DNA of 64,000 nucleotides from Achromobacter kerstersii (GCF_902859595.1 NZ_CADIJQ010000001.1:992001-1056000), one strand, 5' to 3'; counted from the first letter of the stretch, positions 26,805-34,008 are shown. The notes: a model not told the origin generated them from the letters alone. Translations and numbers: made by a program.

Positions 26805-27641
26805 ATGTATCGCCGCATTTCCGTCCATCTGGACCACGGATTCGATTGCACCCGCCGCACGGCATTGGCGCTGTCACTCGCCAAGCGCCACAAGGCCGAG
26901 CTCGTTGGCATCTACGCCAGCGCCGCACCGCCACAGTATTACTACGGCGAATCCGTGCTGATGTCGCGCACGCTTAGCGTGATGAAGGAAATCCAGGCGC
27001 AAAATCGGGGCGCGGTTCAGAACGCGTTCCTGGAAGCGGCCGCCGCCGCCGATGTGCCGGCTGTGGTGCGCGCCGGAGAGGCCTCCCCCAGCGCCAGCGT
27101 GGCCCTCTACGCCCGCGCGAGCGACCTGGTCATCGTCAGCCAGTTCAACCCGGACGACGTGGAAGCCGCGCACGAAACCGAATTTGTCGAACAGATGTTG
27201 TTGACCGCGGGCCGCCCCGTGCTGGTGCTGCCTTCCAGCGGGAATTTTTCCGCCGTGGGCGAGCGCGTGCTGGTGTGCTGGGACGGCAGCCGTGAAGCCG
27301 CCCGCGCGCTGGCCGACGCCGCACCCGCGTTGCGTCTGGCGTCGCGTCTGGTGGTGCTGACCATGGACGAAGGCGGCGCCTCGTCAAAAGGCGAAGCCGT
27401 GCCGTTTGAAGACCTGGCCACCTACTGCGTCGCCCAGGGCATGCCGGCGCCCGACCACGTGCGCCGCGACATCAAGGGCGTTGGCGTGGGCAGCACCATC
27501 CTGAACGCCGCGGCCGACCATAGCGCCGACCTGATCGTCATGGGCGCCTATGGTCACAGCAAGTTCCGCGAATGGGCGATGGGCGGGGCCACCGCCTCTA
27601 TCCTGAAGAGCATGACCGTACCGATCATGTTCTCGCACTAA
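26805..27641 (+). CDS. Tandem-domain universal stress protein (UspA family)
   Basis: A 278-aa protein with two Usp domains. The first (about 1-145) begins Y-R-R-I-S-V-H-L-D and lacks the full ATP loop. The second (about 150-278) begins E-R-V-L-V-C-W-D-G-S and ends with the nucleotide-binding pattern G-x-x-G-H-S-K-x-R-E-W-x-x-G-G-A-T, close to the G-2x-G-9x-G-(S/T) consensus. Such proteins protect cells under starvation, oxidants or low oxygen. A strong AAGGAGG site precedes the ATG. It is monocistronic and lies just after the 22-bp repeat. No sigma-54 element was found upstream. Confidence 0.9.
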   Translation: MYRRISVHLDHGFDCTRRTALALSLAKRHKAELVGIYASAAPPQYYYGESVLMSRTLSVMKEIQAQNRGAVQNAFLEAAAAADVPAVVRAGEASPSASVALYARASDLVIVSQFNPDDVEAAHETEFVEQMLLTAGRPVLVLPSSGNFSAVGERVLVCWDGSREAARALADAAPALRLASRLVVLTMDEGGASSKGEAVPFEDLATYCVAQGMPAPDHVRRDIKGVGVGSTILNAAADHSADLIVMGAYGHSKFREWAMGGATASILKSMTVPIMFSH

Positions 27642-27649
27642 GCCCGCGA

Positions 27650-28606
27650 TCAGGCGGCTTCGGCGTGCGCGTCCAACACGGGCGTCAGCACGGCTTGGCC
27701 GCTGAAATGCGCCGTGGCGTTTTGCAGGAACAACGTCACGGTGGCTTCGACCGCTTCGGGCGAACGGCCGGCGCTGTGCGGCGTCAGCACCACGTTCGTC
27801 AACGCCTTGAGCGCATCGGGAATGGTGGGCTCGCCGTCCACCACGTCCAGCCCCGCGCCCGCAATGCGGCCGTTGGCCAACGCGGCGATCAATGCGTCGG
27901 TATCCACGACGCTGCCGCGCGCAATGTTCACCAGGTAGCCCTGGGGGCCCAACGCATCCAGCACATCAGCGTTCACCAGATGACGCGTACCCGCGCCGCC
28001 GGGCGTCGCCACCACCAGAAAGTCTGACGCCGCCGCAAGATCGCGCGCGTTATCGAAATAGGTGTAGCCGGATTCCGGGCGAGCGCGCCGGTTGTAATAG
28101 CCAACGCTCATGCCAAAGCCATTGGCGCCGCGCTTGGCAATTTCAAGGCCGATGGTGCCCAGGCCCAAAATGCCCAGCCGTTTGCCGGTGACTTGCGGCC
28201 CCATGAACCCGCTCCAGTGGCCTTGACGCACCCAGGCGTCGGCTTGGGGCAGATGGCGCGCAGCGCCCAGCAGCAGCGCCATGGCGTGGTCGGCCACCGA
28301 CACCGCATTGGCACCGGGGCCGTTGGTGACAATGATGCCGCGCGCGGCGGCGGCGGCCAGATCAATATTTTCGTAGCCCACCCCAAGCGAACAGATCAGC
28401 TCAAGCTTGTGCAGCGCCGCCATCTCGTCGGCGCGAAAACCTGTGGCGCCGCGGGTCAACACCACGCGGATATCGTCCGCATGTTGCGCGATTGCGTCCG
28501 CGCGAGCCTGGGCGGTGGGAGCGTACACGGCGTGAAAGCCGCGGGCTTCAATGGCGTGCAGGTAGTCATGCACGCTGTCGATCAAAATCAATAAGGGAAT
28601 GGTCAT
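27650..28606 (-). CDS. D-2-hydroxyacid dehydrogenase (glyoxylate/hydroxypyruvate reductase type)
   Basis: A 318-aa NAD(P)-dependent dehydrogenase with the dinucleotide motif G-L-G-T-I-G near residues 148-153 and the catalytic set: Arg in N-I-A-R-G-S near 236, Glu in D-G-E-P, and His in L-T-P-H-S-A-G. The Y-N-R-R segment after the second strand favours NADPH, as in glyoxylate/hydroxypyruvate reductases. It should reduce a 2-keto acid to the D-hydroxy acid in the cytosol. I start at 28606 (M-T-I-P-L); an in-frame extension to 28729 looks non-coding. It converges on the Usp gene with an 8-base gap. Confidence 0.88.
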   Translation of the reverse strand: MTIPLLILIDSVHDYLHAIEARGFHAVYAPTAQARADAIAQHADDIRVVLTRGATGFRADEMAALHKLELICSLGVGYENIDLAAAAARGIIVTNGPGANAVSVADHAMALLLGAARHLPQADAWVRQGHWSGFMGPQVTGKRLGILGLGTIGLEIAKRGANGFGMSVGYYNRRARPESGYTYFDNARDLAAASDFLVVATPGGAGTRHLVNADVLDALGPQGYLVNIARGSVVDTDALIAALANGRIAGAGLDVVDGEPTIPDALKALTNVVLTPHSAGRSPEAVEATVTLFLQNATAHFSGQAVLTPVLDAHAEAA

Positions 28607-28784
28607 GTTGGCGTAACGGGGTGAGCGAAGGTCGGTATCAAGGCGGGGAAATCTTACGCCTCGTCCCGCCCCTTCGCTACCCGGTACCGCCACCCGCCGT
28701 CCAGCGAGCGACCATTCCCGGTAAACCACGTTGTCTGACCCGGCTTGCCGCGTGGCAAGCCGCCGTCAGTCAACCGTCAGGCGC

Positions 28785-28937
28785 TTATATTCGCCCCATC
28801 AGCAGCATCACGATCAGCACGATCACGACGATGCCGAGCAAGCCGCTGGGGTAATAGCCCCAGCCCTTGCTGTGCGGCCAAGCGGGCACGGCGCCGATAA
28901 GCAGCAGGATCAGAATGATCAGCAGGATGGTCGACAT
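28785..28937 (-). CDS. DUF3309 small membrane protein
   Basis: A 50-aa protein made of two hydrophobic segments around a conserved P-x-W-P-H-S-x-x-W-G-Y-Y-P-S-G core, which matches DUF3309. The ATG has a GAGGAG site 5-6 bases upstream. DUF3309 proteins are tiny stress-associated membrane proteins found in many proteobacteria; no biochemical role is known. It lies at the edge of the small-gene cluster. I found no sigma-54 element in its upstream region, which instead contains short AAGATCGAAT repeats. Confidence 0.88.
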   Translation of the reverse strand: MSTILLIILILLLIGAVPAWPHSKGWGYYPSGLLGIVVIVLIVMLLMGRI

Positions 28938-28954
28938 GATGACTCCTCGTCTTG

Positions 28955-29028
28955 TTTGATTCGATCTTGGTTATTCGATCTTGGTGATACGAATTTACGG
29001 ACTTCGATCTTGTTGATTCGTTTTATTC
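28955..29028. repeat. Short TTCGATCTTGGT repeats upstream of DUF3309
   Basis: Three to four imperfect copies of TTCGATCTTGGTKAT in an AT-rich stretch directly upstream of the DUF3309 gene. They may be protein-binding repeats or a young tandem duplication. Confidence 0.6.
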
Positions 29029-29054
29029 AAGGGCGAGATCCAGCATCACTGGCA

Positions 29055-29216
29055 TCAACGCTTGGGCGGATCAATTTCCCTGATCGGGGGAGACAGCGGC
29101 GGCAGGTCCACCTCCGGCTCATCCGTATCCGGTTCCACCGGCAAATCACCCGGCGGCGATCCGGGCGGAATCGGGTCGGGTTTGGGCGGCACATGTAGTT
29201 GCATTGAGTCTTGCAT
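29055..29216 (-). CDS. 53-aa Pro/Asp-rich hydrophilic protein
   Basis: A 53-residue acidic protein starting M-Q-D-S-M-Q-L-H-V, with about 19 Pro and many Asp/Glu, and no hydrophobic stretch. It is probably disordered. A strong AAGGAGAG site lies 6 bases upstream, and a sigma-54-type promoter at 29268-29282 points at it, back-to-back with the topoisomerase promoter. I recognise no family. Small size, composition and promoter place it with the other disordered sigma-54-linked proteins of this region. Confidence 0.75.
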   Translation of the reverse strand: MQDSMQLHVPPKPDPIPPGSPPGDLPVEPDTDEPEVDLPPLSPPIREIDPPKR

Positions 29217-29267
29217 GGCACTCTCCTTAAAGGGCTTCGGGTCTTTGTCTTGCTGCCCGACCCTTCA

Positions 29268-29282
29268 GCAAGCGCCGTGCCC
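29268..29282 (-). promoter_or_regulatory. Sigma-54-type promoter for the 53-aa gene
   Basis: Minus strand reads GGGCAC-N5-TTGC followed by T, 52 bases before the ATG at 29216. Confidence 0.72.
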
Positions 29283-29313
29283 AAGCCCCGCCGCCCTGCG
29301 GGAAAGCGTTGGA

Positions 29314-29328
29314 TGGCACGCCGCTTGC
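29314..29328 (+). promoter_or_regulatory. Sigma-54 promoter for topoisomerase IB
   Basis: TGGCAC-N5-TTGC followed by T, a full consensus match, 94 bases before the ATG at 29422. It is divergent to the promoter at 29268. Confidence 0.78.
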
Positions 29329-29421
29329 TAGAACTCGCTAAGCGCCAGAGGCGGGTCAGCCGTCCAAGCAGCCACTCATTACAGCTAACCCGTGCAGCCG
29401 CCCAACGCAGCCGGAGAACGA

Positions 29422-30480
29422 ATGGATACCCGCATCTCGCCCGCCGAACCGGCCCTTTGCGCCGCCGTCGAACCTCCGCTGGTTTATGTAGACGACTCGC
29501 AGCCCGGCTACCGGCGCGTTCGTGTCAACGGCAGCACGTTCCACTACGTGGATGCGCACGGCAAGCGGGTTAAGGATGCCGCCGAAATCGCCCGCATCCA
29601 TGCCCTGGTCATTCCGCCCGCCTACGAAGATGTGTGGATCTGCGCCCTTCCCCATGGCCATCTGCAAGCGACTGGGCGCGATGCCCGCGGACGCAAGCAA
29701 TACCGCTATCACCCCGCCTGGGCCACGATGCGCGATGCGGGCAAATATCAGAATCTGCTGGCCTTCGGTTTGGCGCTGCCGCGCATTCGCCGCCAGGTCG
29801 CCCGGGATATGCAGGCGCCGGGGTTGGCGCAAGAGAAAGTGATTGCCACCTTGGTGCGCTTGCTGGAAACCACGCTGATCCGCATCGGCGCGCGGGAATA
29901 TGCGCGCGAGAACAAATCGTATGGCCTGACCACGTTGACGCGGCGGCACACCACCGTAGCCGGCAGCCAGTTCCGGTTTCGCTTTCAAGGCAAGAGCGGC
30001 GTGCCGCATGACGTGACAGTCAGGGACCGCCGCGTGGCGCGCATCATCAAGCGCTGCCTGGAAATTCCGGGGCAGCAGCTATTCCAATACCTGGATGAAG
30101 ATGGCGGCAAACACCCGGTGGATTCGGGGGCCGTCAATGCGTACCTGCGTGCGGCGGGCGACGGCGATTTCACCGCCAAGCACTATCGCACCTGGGCCGG
30201 TTCCGTGTTGGCCTACGCCGCGCTGCAAGCCCGGCCGTTTGAGAACGACGCGCAGGCCAAGCAGACGGTCGTCGACGTGATCAAGGACGTGTCCAAGCGT
30301 TTGGCCAACACGCCTGCGGTATGCCGGGCATGTTATGTCCACCCCGCCGTGCTGGACGCCTATCTGGCCGGCGCCTTGCCCGCCAAGGCGCGCGCGCCAG
30401 CCGGGCCACGCGGACTGGATGCCAGCGAGCGGCGGCTGTTGGCCTTTCTTCAGAAGCTGCCGCCCGCCGCCCCGGCCTGA
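29422..30480 (+). CDS. Type IB DNA topoisomerase (poxvirus-like)
   Basis: A 352-aa protein with the N-terminal topo IB domain (Y-R-R-V-R-V-N-G, H-G-K-R-V-K-D near 30-60), the R-K-Q-Y-R-Y-H-P block and the catalytic core (K-S-Y-G-L-T-T-L-x-x-x-H, R-x-x-R-I-I-K). Tyr305 in C-Y-V-H-P-A-V is the nucleophile that forms the 3'-phosphotyrosine bond when relaxing supercoils. I start at 29422 (M-D-T-R) because CGGAGA lies 5 bases upstream; an extension to 29392 lacks this. A consensus sigma-54 promoter precedes it, unusual for a topoisomerase and suggestive of a stress role in DNA protection. Confidence 0.93.
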   Translation: MDTRISPAEPALCAAVEPPLVYVDDSQPGYRRVRVNGSTFHYVDAHGKRVKDAAEIARIHALVIPPAYEDVWICALPHGHLQATGRDARGRKQYRYHPAWATMRDAGKYQNLLAFGLALPRIRRQVARDMQAPGLAQEKVIATLVRLLETTLIRIGAREYARENKSYGLTTLTRRHTTVAGSQFRFRFQGKSGVPHDVTVRDRRVARIIKRCLEIPGQQLFQYLDEDGGKHPVDSGAVNAYLRAAGDGDFTAKHYRTWAGSVLAYAALQARPFENDAQAKQTVVDVIKDVSKRLANTPAVCRACYVHPAVLDAYLAGALPAKARAPAGPRGLDASERRLLAFLQKLPPAAPA

Positions 30481-30732
30481 TCAGAACAAGGATGAGCGCG
30501 CGTTCTTCGCACGCGGCTGCGGCGCGGCCCCATCGGCCCAGTTCGACTCGGTCTGGTTATCCACCACCGCACGCTTGTCGCGCGCCGCTTCGTCGGGTGT
30601 CGAGGCGTCTGGTTTAACCGGTTGATTTGGCACGTCGACGGGACCCTGCGGGGGCAGTATCTTAGCGTTGTCCTGCACAGGCGCCGCCTGCTTGGCGGAA
30701 GCAGCGGGTTTCGAATCGGATCGGGATGTCAT
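30481..30732 (-). CDS. 83-aa hydrophilic protein of unknown function
   Basis: An 83-residue protein rich in Ala, Pro, Asp, Lys and Gln, with no membrane segment, probably disordered. A GGAGA site lies 6 bases before the ATG. Its stop abuts the topoisomerase stop (convergent). I recognise no family. By composition it groups with the neighbouring small hydrophilic proteins, although I could not find a well-spaced sigma-54 element upstream. Confidence 0.72.
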   Translation of the reverse strand: MTSRSDSKPAASAKQAAPVQDNAKILPPQGPVDVPNQPVKPDASTPDEAARDKRAVVDNQTESNWADGAAPQPRAKNARSSLF

Positions 30733-30880
30733 GGGGGTCTCCTGCCTGGTTTCGAGTTTTCATCCTACGGCCAACTGCCGCGTCAGAGCACTGGCACCCA
30801 CTTCAAATTGCAAGCGGATGTGGCCGGGCAAGCTCGCACACGCCTTGGCCGGCCACCCTGGGCACTCACAAGGAGATGCA

Positions 30881-31213
30881 ATGCGAGACCCAAACTTCGA
30901 GCAATGTGTGCAAGCCTGCTACGAATGCGCGGTGGCATGTGACCAGTGTGCCGCAACCAGCCTGGAGATCAACGCGGCTCGCATGAAGCGCTGCATCAGC
31001 CTGGCGATTGATTGCGCCAGCGTGTGCCGCTTGTGCGCCGCCATGCTGGCGCGTGACGGAGAATTTTCTACCGCGCTATGTACTTTGTGCGCCTTGGTCT
31101 GCGATGCCTGCGCCCGCGCATGCGCCCCGCACCAGGACATGGAGCATTGCCAGATTTGCGCCGGGGCATGCCTGGCGTGCACGCTGGCTTGCCAAGACAT
31201 GCTCGAGGCTTGA
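30881..31213 (+). CDS. Cys-rich four-helix-bundle protein, copper-storage (Csp/DUF326) type
   Basis: A 110-aa protein with 19 Cys arranged as C-x-x-C and C-x-x-x-C pairs along predicted helices (for example C-V-Q-A-C-Y-E-C-A-V-A-C-D-Q-C). This is the pattern of the DUF326/Csp family, in which Cys residues line the inside of a four-helix bundle and bind many Cu(I) ions. No signal peptide is present, so it would be a cytosolic Csp3-type protein. AAGGAG precedes the ATG; the longer upstream ORF has no support. It may buffer copper in the stress-gene cluster. Confidence 0.9.
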   Translation: MRDPNFEQCVQACYECAVACDQCAATSLEINAARMKRCISLAIDCASVCRLCAAMLARDGEFSTALCTLCALVCDACARACAPHQDMEHCQICAGACLACTLACQDMLEA

Positions 31214-31289
31214 CGCCTCGGCACGCCACGCGGCCGCACGGGCCGGATCGCGCTGGCGGATATTGCGCCCGACTGCCAGGAGCTTTCAG

Positions 31290-31631
31290 ATGGCCTCTAC
31301 GAACACCCCTCTGCCTTCCGATTTCCCCGAGAATGGCCCGGATAATCGTGGGTTGCGCAGGCGCGCACGCCATCCGGAAAGTTGGATCGATGAAATTGAA
31401 GCGACCTTGCGTGATGCCGATCCCGGCGATCTTGATGCGCTGAAGGCGCGCCTGGCCGATCAGTTAGCGGCAACGCGAAGTAGCCTGCGCGAGGCCTCTG
31501 AAAATGCCGGCGATCTGATGCGCGAAACCATCGACTGCACCGAGGAATACATCCACGCTCGCCCCTGGCAAGCCGTTGGGCTCGTCGCGGGCGCAGCATT
31601 CCTGTTCGGCGTGATTGTCGGACGGCAGTAA
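31290..31631 (+). CDS. DUF883 (YqjD/ElaB-like) membrane protein
   Basis: A 113-aa protein: disordered basic head, amphipathic helix (about 45-85), and one C-terminal transmembrane helix with the DUF883 end pattern R-P-W-Q-A-V-G-L-V-A-G-x-A-F-L-x-G. E. coli relatives YqjD and ElaB are stationary-phase, tail-anchored proteins that bind ribosomes at the membrane. AGGAG lies 8 bases before the ATG. It ends at a bidirectional terminator shared with csbD. No clear sigma-54 element is upstream; it may be read from the Csp promoter 76 bases earlier. Confidence 0.87.
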   Translation: MASTNTPLPSDFPENGPDNRGLRRRARHPESWIDEIEATLRDADPGDLDALKARLADQLAATRSSLREASENAGDLMRETIDCTEEYIHARPWQAVGLVAGAAFLFGVIVGRQ

Positions 31632-31658
31632 GCCCGCCCTCGCACACGCGCCAAAAAA

Positions 31659-31685
31659 AAGCCGGGGCATTCCCCGGCTTTTTTC
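31659..31685. terminator. Bidirectional terminator between DUF883 and CsbD genes
   Basis: AAGCCGGGG-CAT-TCCCCGGCTT stem flanked by an A-run on the left and a T-run on the right, so it works for both convergent genes. Confidence 0.92.
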
Positions 31686-31703
31686 GTACTGGCCAAGTGC
31701 GTC

Positions 31704-31877
31704 TTACGACTTTTCGACCTTGTCCTTGGCATCGCCGTAAGCGGCCTGCGTCTTGCCGGCCACCTTTTGCGCCGTCCCCTTCAATTCGGTGGACGTGCTG
31801 CCGGTCGCTTTGCCAGCGACTTCTTTCGCCTTGCCAACGGCCTCATTGACTCTGCCCTTCACCTGGTCCTTGTTCAT
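31704..31877 (-). CDS. CsbD family stress-response protein
   Basis: A 57-aa Lys/Ala/Gly-rich protein with the CsbD pattern M-N-K-D-Q-V-K-G-R-V-N-E-A-V-G-K-A-K-E. CsbD-like proteins are small, abundant general-stress proteins (sigma-B controlled in Bacillus; stationary phase in E. coli YjbJ). I start at 31877 to match the family; an ORF extension of six residues exists. A sigma-54-type promoter lies 66 bases upstream, an unusual way to control this family. Confidence 0.9.
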   Translation of the reverse strand: MNKDQVKGRVNEAVGKAKEVAGKATGSTSTELKGTAQKVAGKTQAAYGDAKDKVEKS

Positions 31878-31942
31878 GGCTTTCTCACTTTTCATCGCGT
31901 TGATAGGTTAGTGGCGCTGTCGCCAGCACCTGCCCCTCTACA

Positions 31943-31957
31943 GCAAGCGGCGTGCCC
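31943..31957 (-). promoter_or_regulatory. Sigma-54-type promoter for csbD-like gene
   Basis: Minus strand reads GGGCAC-N5-TTGC followed by T; its spacer (GCCGC) is identical to that of the topoisomerase promoter. The -12 lies 66 bases before the start at 31877. Confidence 0.72.
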
Positions 31958-32020
31958 AAACCCGCCGCAACGAGAATTGGAATTGCGTGCACCCGTCGAC
32001 ACGCGCGGGGCGCCCCGCGA

Positions 32021-32611
32021 TCAAGGCAGCGTGGACGCCTCCTCAACCGGGTGCGGCGGCTTGAGCGGATCAAAGTCTTCCCACTTGCCGCCCTGCCAGC
32101 GGCCTTGTGCGCGCTCGATGTCGCGGCCGCCGGATTCCCGAAGCACGCGCCGCGCCAACGCATCCTGGCCCGGGGCCACATGCAGGGCCAGCATCACGCC
32201 AGCCGGCCTTACCGCCGGGTGCACCTCTTGTGCGCGCGGTGTGTTGGCCGCCTTGCGCTTGTTCCGTCCGATGATCCATAGCGCGCCCGCCAACGCACCC
32301 AGGTAGGCCCCGACCCCTGCCGCCGCGATCACGACAAAGATCGACGCGGCCACACGCGCCGCGATCAAGCCGCCTGCCAAGGCGAACACCAGCCCCAGCA
32401 CCGACGCGCCCGCGACGGCGCCCAGGTGCCCGCCCTTTGAATCCGGGTCTGCCAGCCGGTCACCGCCCAAGGGGTAGCGGCCATGCTCACCCGCCGAATT
32501 GATATAGAAGGTGTGCACATCATCTTCGGTGAAGCCTTCCGCGAAGAGCTTCTGTGCGGCCACCGTGGCCTGGTCGAAGGTTTGAAATCGTGCAGCGACG
32601 ATTAGTGACAT
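32021..32611 (-). CDS. Membrane protein with N-terminal ferredoxin-like domain (unknown)
   Basis: A 196-aa protein. The first ~45 residues (V-A-A-R-F-Q-T-F-D-Q-A-T-x-A-A-Q-K-L) look like the small domain found in general-stress 17M-type and DUF1269-like proteins. Two Gly/Ala-rich transmembrane helices follow (about 65-110), then a soluble domain with V-M-L-A-L-H-V-A and an R-D-I-E-R-A-Q-G-R-W tail. Proteins of this layout occur near stress genes in Burkholderiales. No catalytic motif is visible. A weak sigma-54-like element (GGGTAT-N5-TTGC) lies at 32655-32669. Confidence 0.75.
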   Translation of the reverse strand: MSLIVAARFQTFDQATVAAQKLFAEGFTEDDVHTFYINSAGEHGRYPLGGDRLADPDSKGGHLGAVAGASVLGLVFALAGGLIAARVAASIFVVIAAAGVGAYLGALAGALWIIGRNKRKAANTPRAQEVHPAVRPAGVMLALHVAPGQDALARRVLRESGGRDIERAQGRWQGGKWEDFDPLKPPHPVEEASTLP

Positions 32612-32654
32612 GGCGATCTCCCGTTTTGTCCTGCGGTTTGCTTATCCGAGGCCA

Positions 32655-32669
32655 GCAATTGCCATACCC
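32655..32669 (-). promoter_or_regulatory. Weak sigma-54-like element for the 32021-32611 gene
   Basis: Minus strand GGGTAT-N5-TTGC keeps the GG and GC dinucleotides but deviates elsewhere; 44 bases before the ATG. Confidence 0.35.
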
Positions 32670-32678
32670 GCCTTGAAG

Positions 32679-32693
32679 CGGCACGACGATTGC
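32679..32693 (+). promoter_or_regulatory. Sigma-54-type promoter for the 92-aa gene
   Basis: CGGCAC-N5-TTGC followed by T, 63 bases before the ATG at 32756. Confidence 0.68.
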
Positions 32694-32755
32694 TGGGTAG
32701 GTGCAAGCACGGGCGTCCTGCCCAGGCTTCTGCCTTCACCTTCCCGGAGACCGCC

Positions 32756-33034
32756 ATGTCACGCACCCCACCCCCCGATTTCCCTGAGCTGGACCCGAGC
32801 GGGCGCCCGGATCTAGGCCCCAGCGATTCGTCTGATTCCGCCAGCGACCTGCCTCCCGGGATGGCCCACACGGACAGCGATTCCCAGGCCACGGGCGATC
32901 GCGAAAGCGTAGACCCCAACCTGCGCGACGACGATGGCCGCGATATCGCACCCGACCGCGTCACAGGCGAAGACGAAGCTGGCGTTTCCCATTCACCGCC
33001 CAACCCGGTGCGCAATGGCGGAACGGCTGATTGA
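32756..33034 (+). CDS. 92-aa acidic disordered protein
   Basis: A 92-residue, strongly acidic protein rich in Asp, Pro, Ser and Gly, with no hydrophobic core. CGGAGA lies 5 bases before the ATG; the ORF extension upstream crosses the promoter and is unlikely. A sigma-54-type promoter and a strong terminator bracket it, so it is a monocistronic regulated gene. No family is recognised. Composition recalls hydrophilins and other desiccation or osmotic protectants. Confidence 0.8.
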   Translation: MSRTPPPDFPELDPSGRPDLGPSDSSDSASDLPPGMAHTDSDSQATGDRESVDPNLRDDDGRDIAPDRVTGEDEAGVSHSPPNPVRNGGTAD

Positions 33035-33065
33035 AAAAAGCCGGGCAAGGCGCCCGGCTTTTTTT
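33034..33065. terminator. Bidirectional terminator between two small genes
   Basis: AAAAAAGCCGGGC-AAGGC-GCCCGGCTTTTTT, between the convergent 92-aa and 93-aa genes; it overlaps the last codons of the latter. Confidence 0.92.
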
Positions 33066-33345
33066 ACTTCCCCTCGGGCCGCTTGCCCGGGTACTGCCCG
33101 CCTTCCTCGTACTCCGGTCCCTGCTGGTTGGGTTGTTTGTCCGCGTGGCGCTTGCTCGCCGGCGGCGCTTTGCCAAACTCCGGCTTGTCCGCACCGAACT
33201 GGCCGCTGCGATGCGCGGTGTCGGTGTCATCGGTAGGCGTGTTGGCCTGGGGTTTTGCCGGGTCGTTGGCCGGGTTTTTGGCAGGGTTTCTGGCCTGGCC
33301 GTTGGCCGAGTCATTCACTTGATCACTGCGCGAGTGCGGTTCCAT
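33064..33345 (-). CDS. 93-aa hydrophilic Asn/Pro/Lys-rich protein
   Basis: A 93-residue hydrophilic protein with N-P-A-K / N-P-A-N / D-P-A-K short repeats near 20-32 and many Gly, Lys, Asp and Gln, predicted disordered. I choose the second ATG (33345) because GGAGAAAG lies just upstream; the first ATG at 33357 is inside that site. A sigma-54-type promoter lies 37 bases upstream. No family is recognised. Confidence 0.78.
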   Translation of the reverse strand: MEPHSRSDQVNDSANGQARNPAKNPANDPAKPQANTPTDDTDTAHRSGQFGADKPEFGKAPPASKRHADKQPNQQGPEYEEGGQYPGKRPEGK

Positions 33346-33381
33346 CTCTTTCTCCATATGGCGTCATGCGCAAGCTGTGGC

Positions 33382-33396
33382 GCAAGTGCCGTGCCT
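33382..33396 (-). promoter_or_regulatory. Sigma-54-type promoter for the 93-aa gene
   Basis: Minus strand reads AGGCAC-N5-TTGC, 37 bases before the ATG at 33345. It is back-to-back with the element at 33418. Confidence 0.65.
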
Positions 33397-33417
33397 GGGC
33401 CGTGCCTGGCCCCGCGC

Positions 33418-33432
33418 GGGAACGGCGCTTGC
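33418..33432 (+). promoter_or_regulatory. Sigma-54-type promoter for the 127-aa gene
   Basis: GGGAAC-N5-TTGC followed by T, 55 bases before the ATG at 33487. One base in the -24 box differs from the others, and the same GGGAAC variant recurs at 38684. Confidence 0.55.
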
Positions 33433-33486
33433 TAAGGGGTGGTTGAGGTCCAGCCTAACCCGGACCCATATCCAAAGGAGTCAGTC

Positions 33487-33870
33487 ATGAATCTGTCCAG
33501 AACCGTTTGCCCCGCCATCGCTCTCTGCCTGTCCGCCGTGGCGTTCCAAGCGTCCGCGCAAACCACGCAAGGCGGTTCTCCGCCCGTTCGCACGAACGAT
33601 CAGATCGACAATCAATACAAGATGGACAAAAAGGCGTGCGACGGTATGAAGGGCAATCAAAAGGACGTTTGCCAGCAGCAGGCCGAAGCCAATCGCGACA
33701 AGGCGAAGGCCGATGCCAAGGCGGGCAAGGAAAAGGCCGAAGCCAACCATGACGCCGCCAAAGTCAAGAACGACGCCGATTACAAGGTGGGCAAGGAAAA
33801 ATGCGACGCCATGTCGGGTAACGCCAAAGACGCGTGTATGGCTGACCTGAAGACGCGCCACGGCAAGTAA
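33487..33870 (+). CDS. Periplasmic Lys/Ala-rich helical protein
   Basis: A 127-aa protein with a signal peptide (cleavage after A-S-A near residue 24) and a mature chain of Lys/Ala/Asp-rich amphipathic helix with four spaced Cys (A-C-D-G-M, V-C-Q-Q, K-C-D-A-M, A-C-M-A) that could make disulfides. A K-A-D-A-K-A-G-K-E-K-A-E-A-N-style repeat fills the centre. Similar Alcaligenaceae proteins are annotated as hypothetical. AAAGGAG lies 7 bases before the ATG. A sigma-54-like element precedes it. Confidence 0.8.
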   Translation: MNLSRTVCPAIALCLSAVAFQASAQTTQGGSPPVRTNDQIDNQYKMDKKACDGMKGNQKDVCQQQAEANRDKAKADAKAGKEKAEANHDAAKVKNDADYKVGKEKCDAMSGNAKDACMADLKTRHGK

Positions 33871-33904
33871 GGCGGTTCGAGGCGGCGGCGCGATGCTTGC
33901 CGCC

Positions 33905-34008
33905 TCAGTTCAGCAAGGCCCTATGTGGATTTCGGGGGCCTCAACCGAGAAAGGCCCTATACGGAATTCCGGGGCCTCTTCCGAAAGACCTTATGCGGAA
34001 TTCCGGGA
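33905..34008. repeat. ~36-bp tandem repeat that includes the 3' end of the response-regulator gene
   Basis: Three diverged copies of a unit built on AAGGCCCTATGCGGAATTCC and GGGGCCTC. The third copy contains the last codons and stop of the sigma-54 response regulator (N-S-R-N-S-A-stop). The same kind of 3'-end duplication occurs at 23045-23150. Confidence 0.75.

Noticed and set aside
30790..30815. TGGCAC and TTGC words upstream of the copper-storage-like gene
   Set aside because: They are 10 bases apart instead of 5, which sigma-54 would not use.
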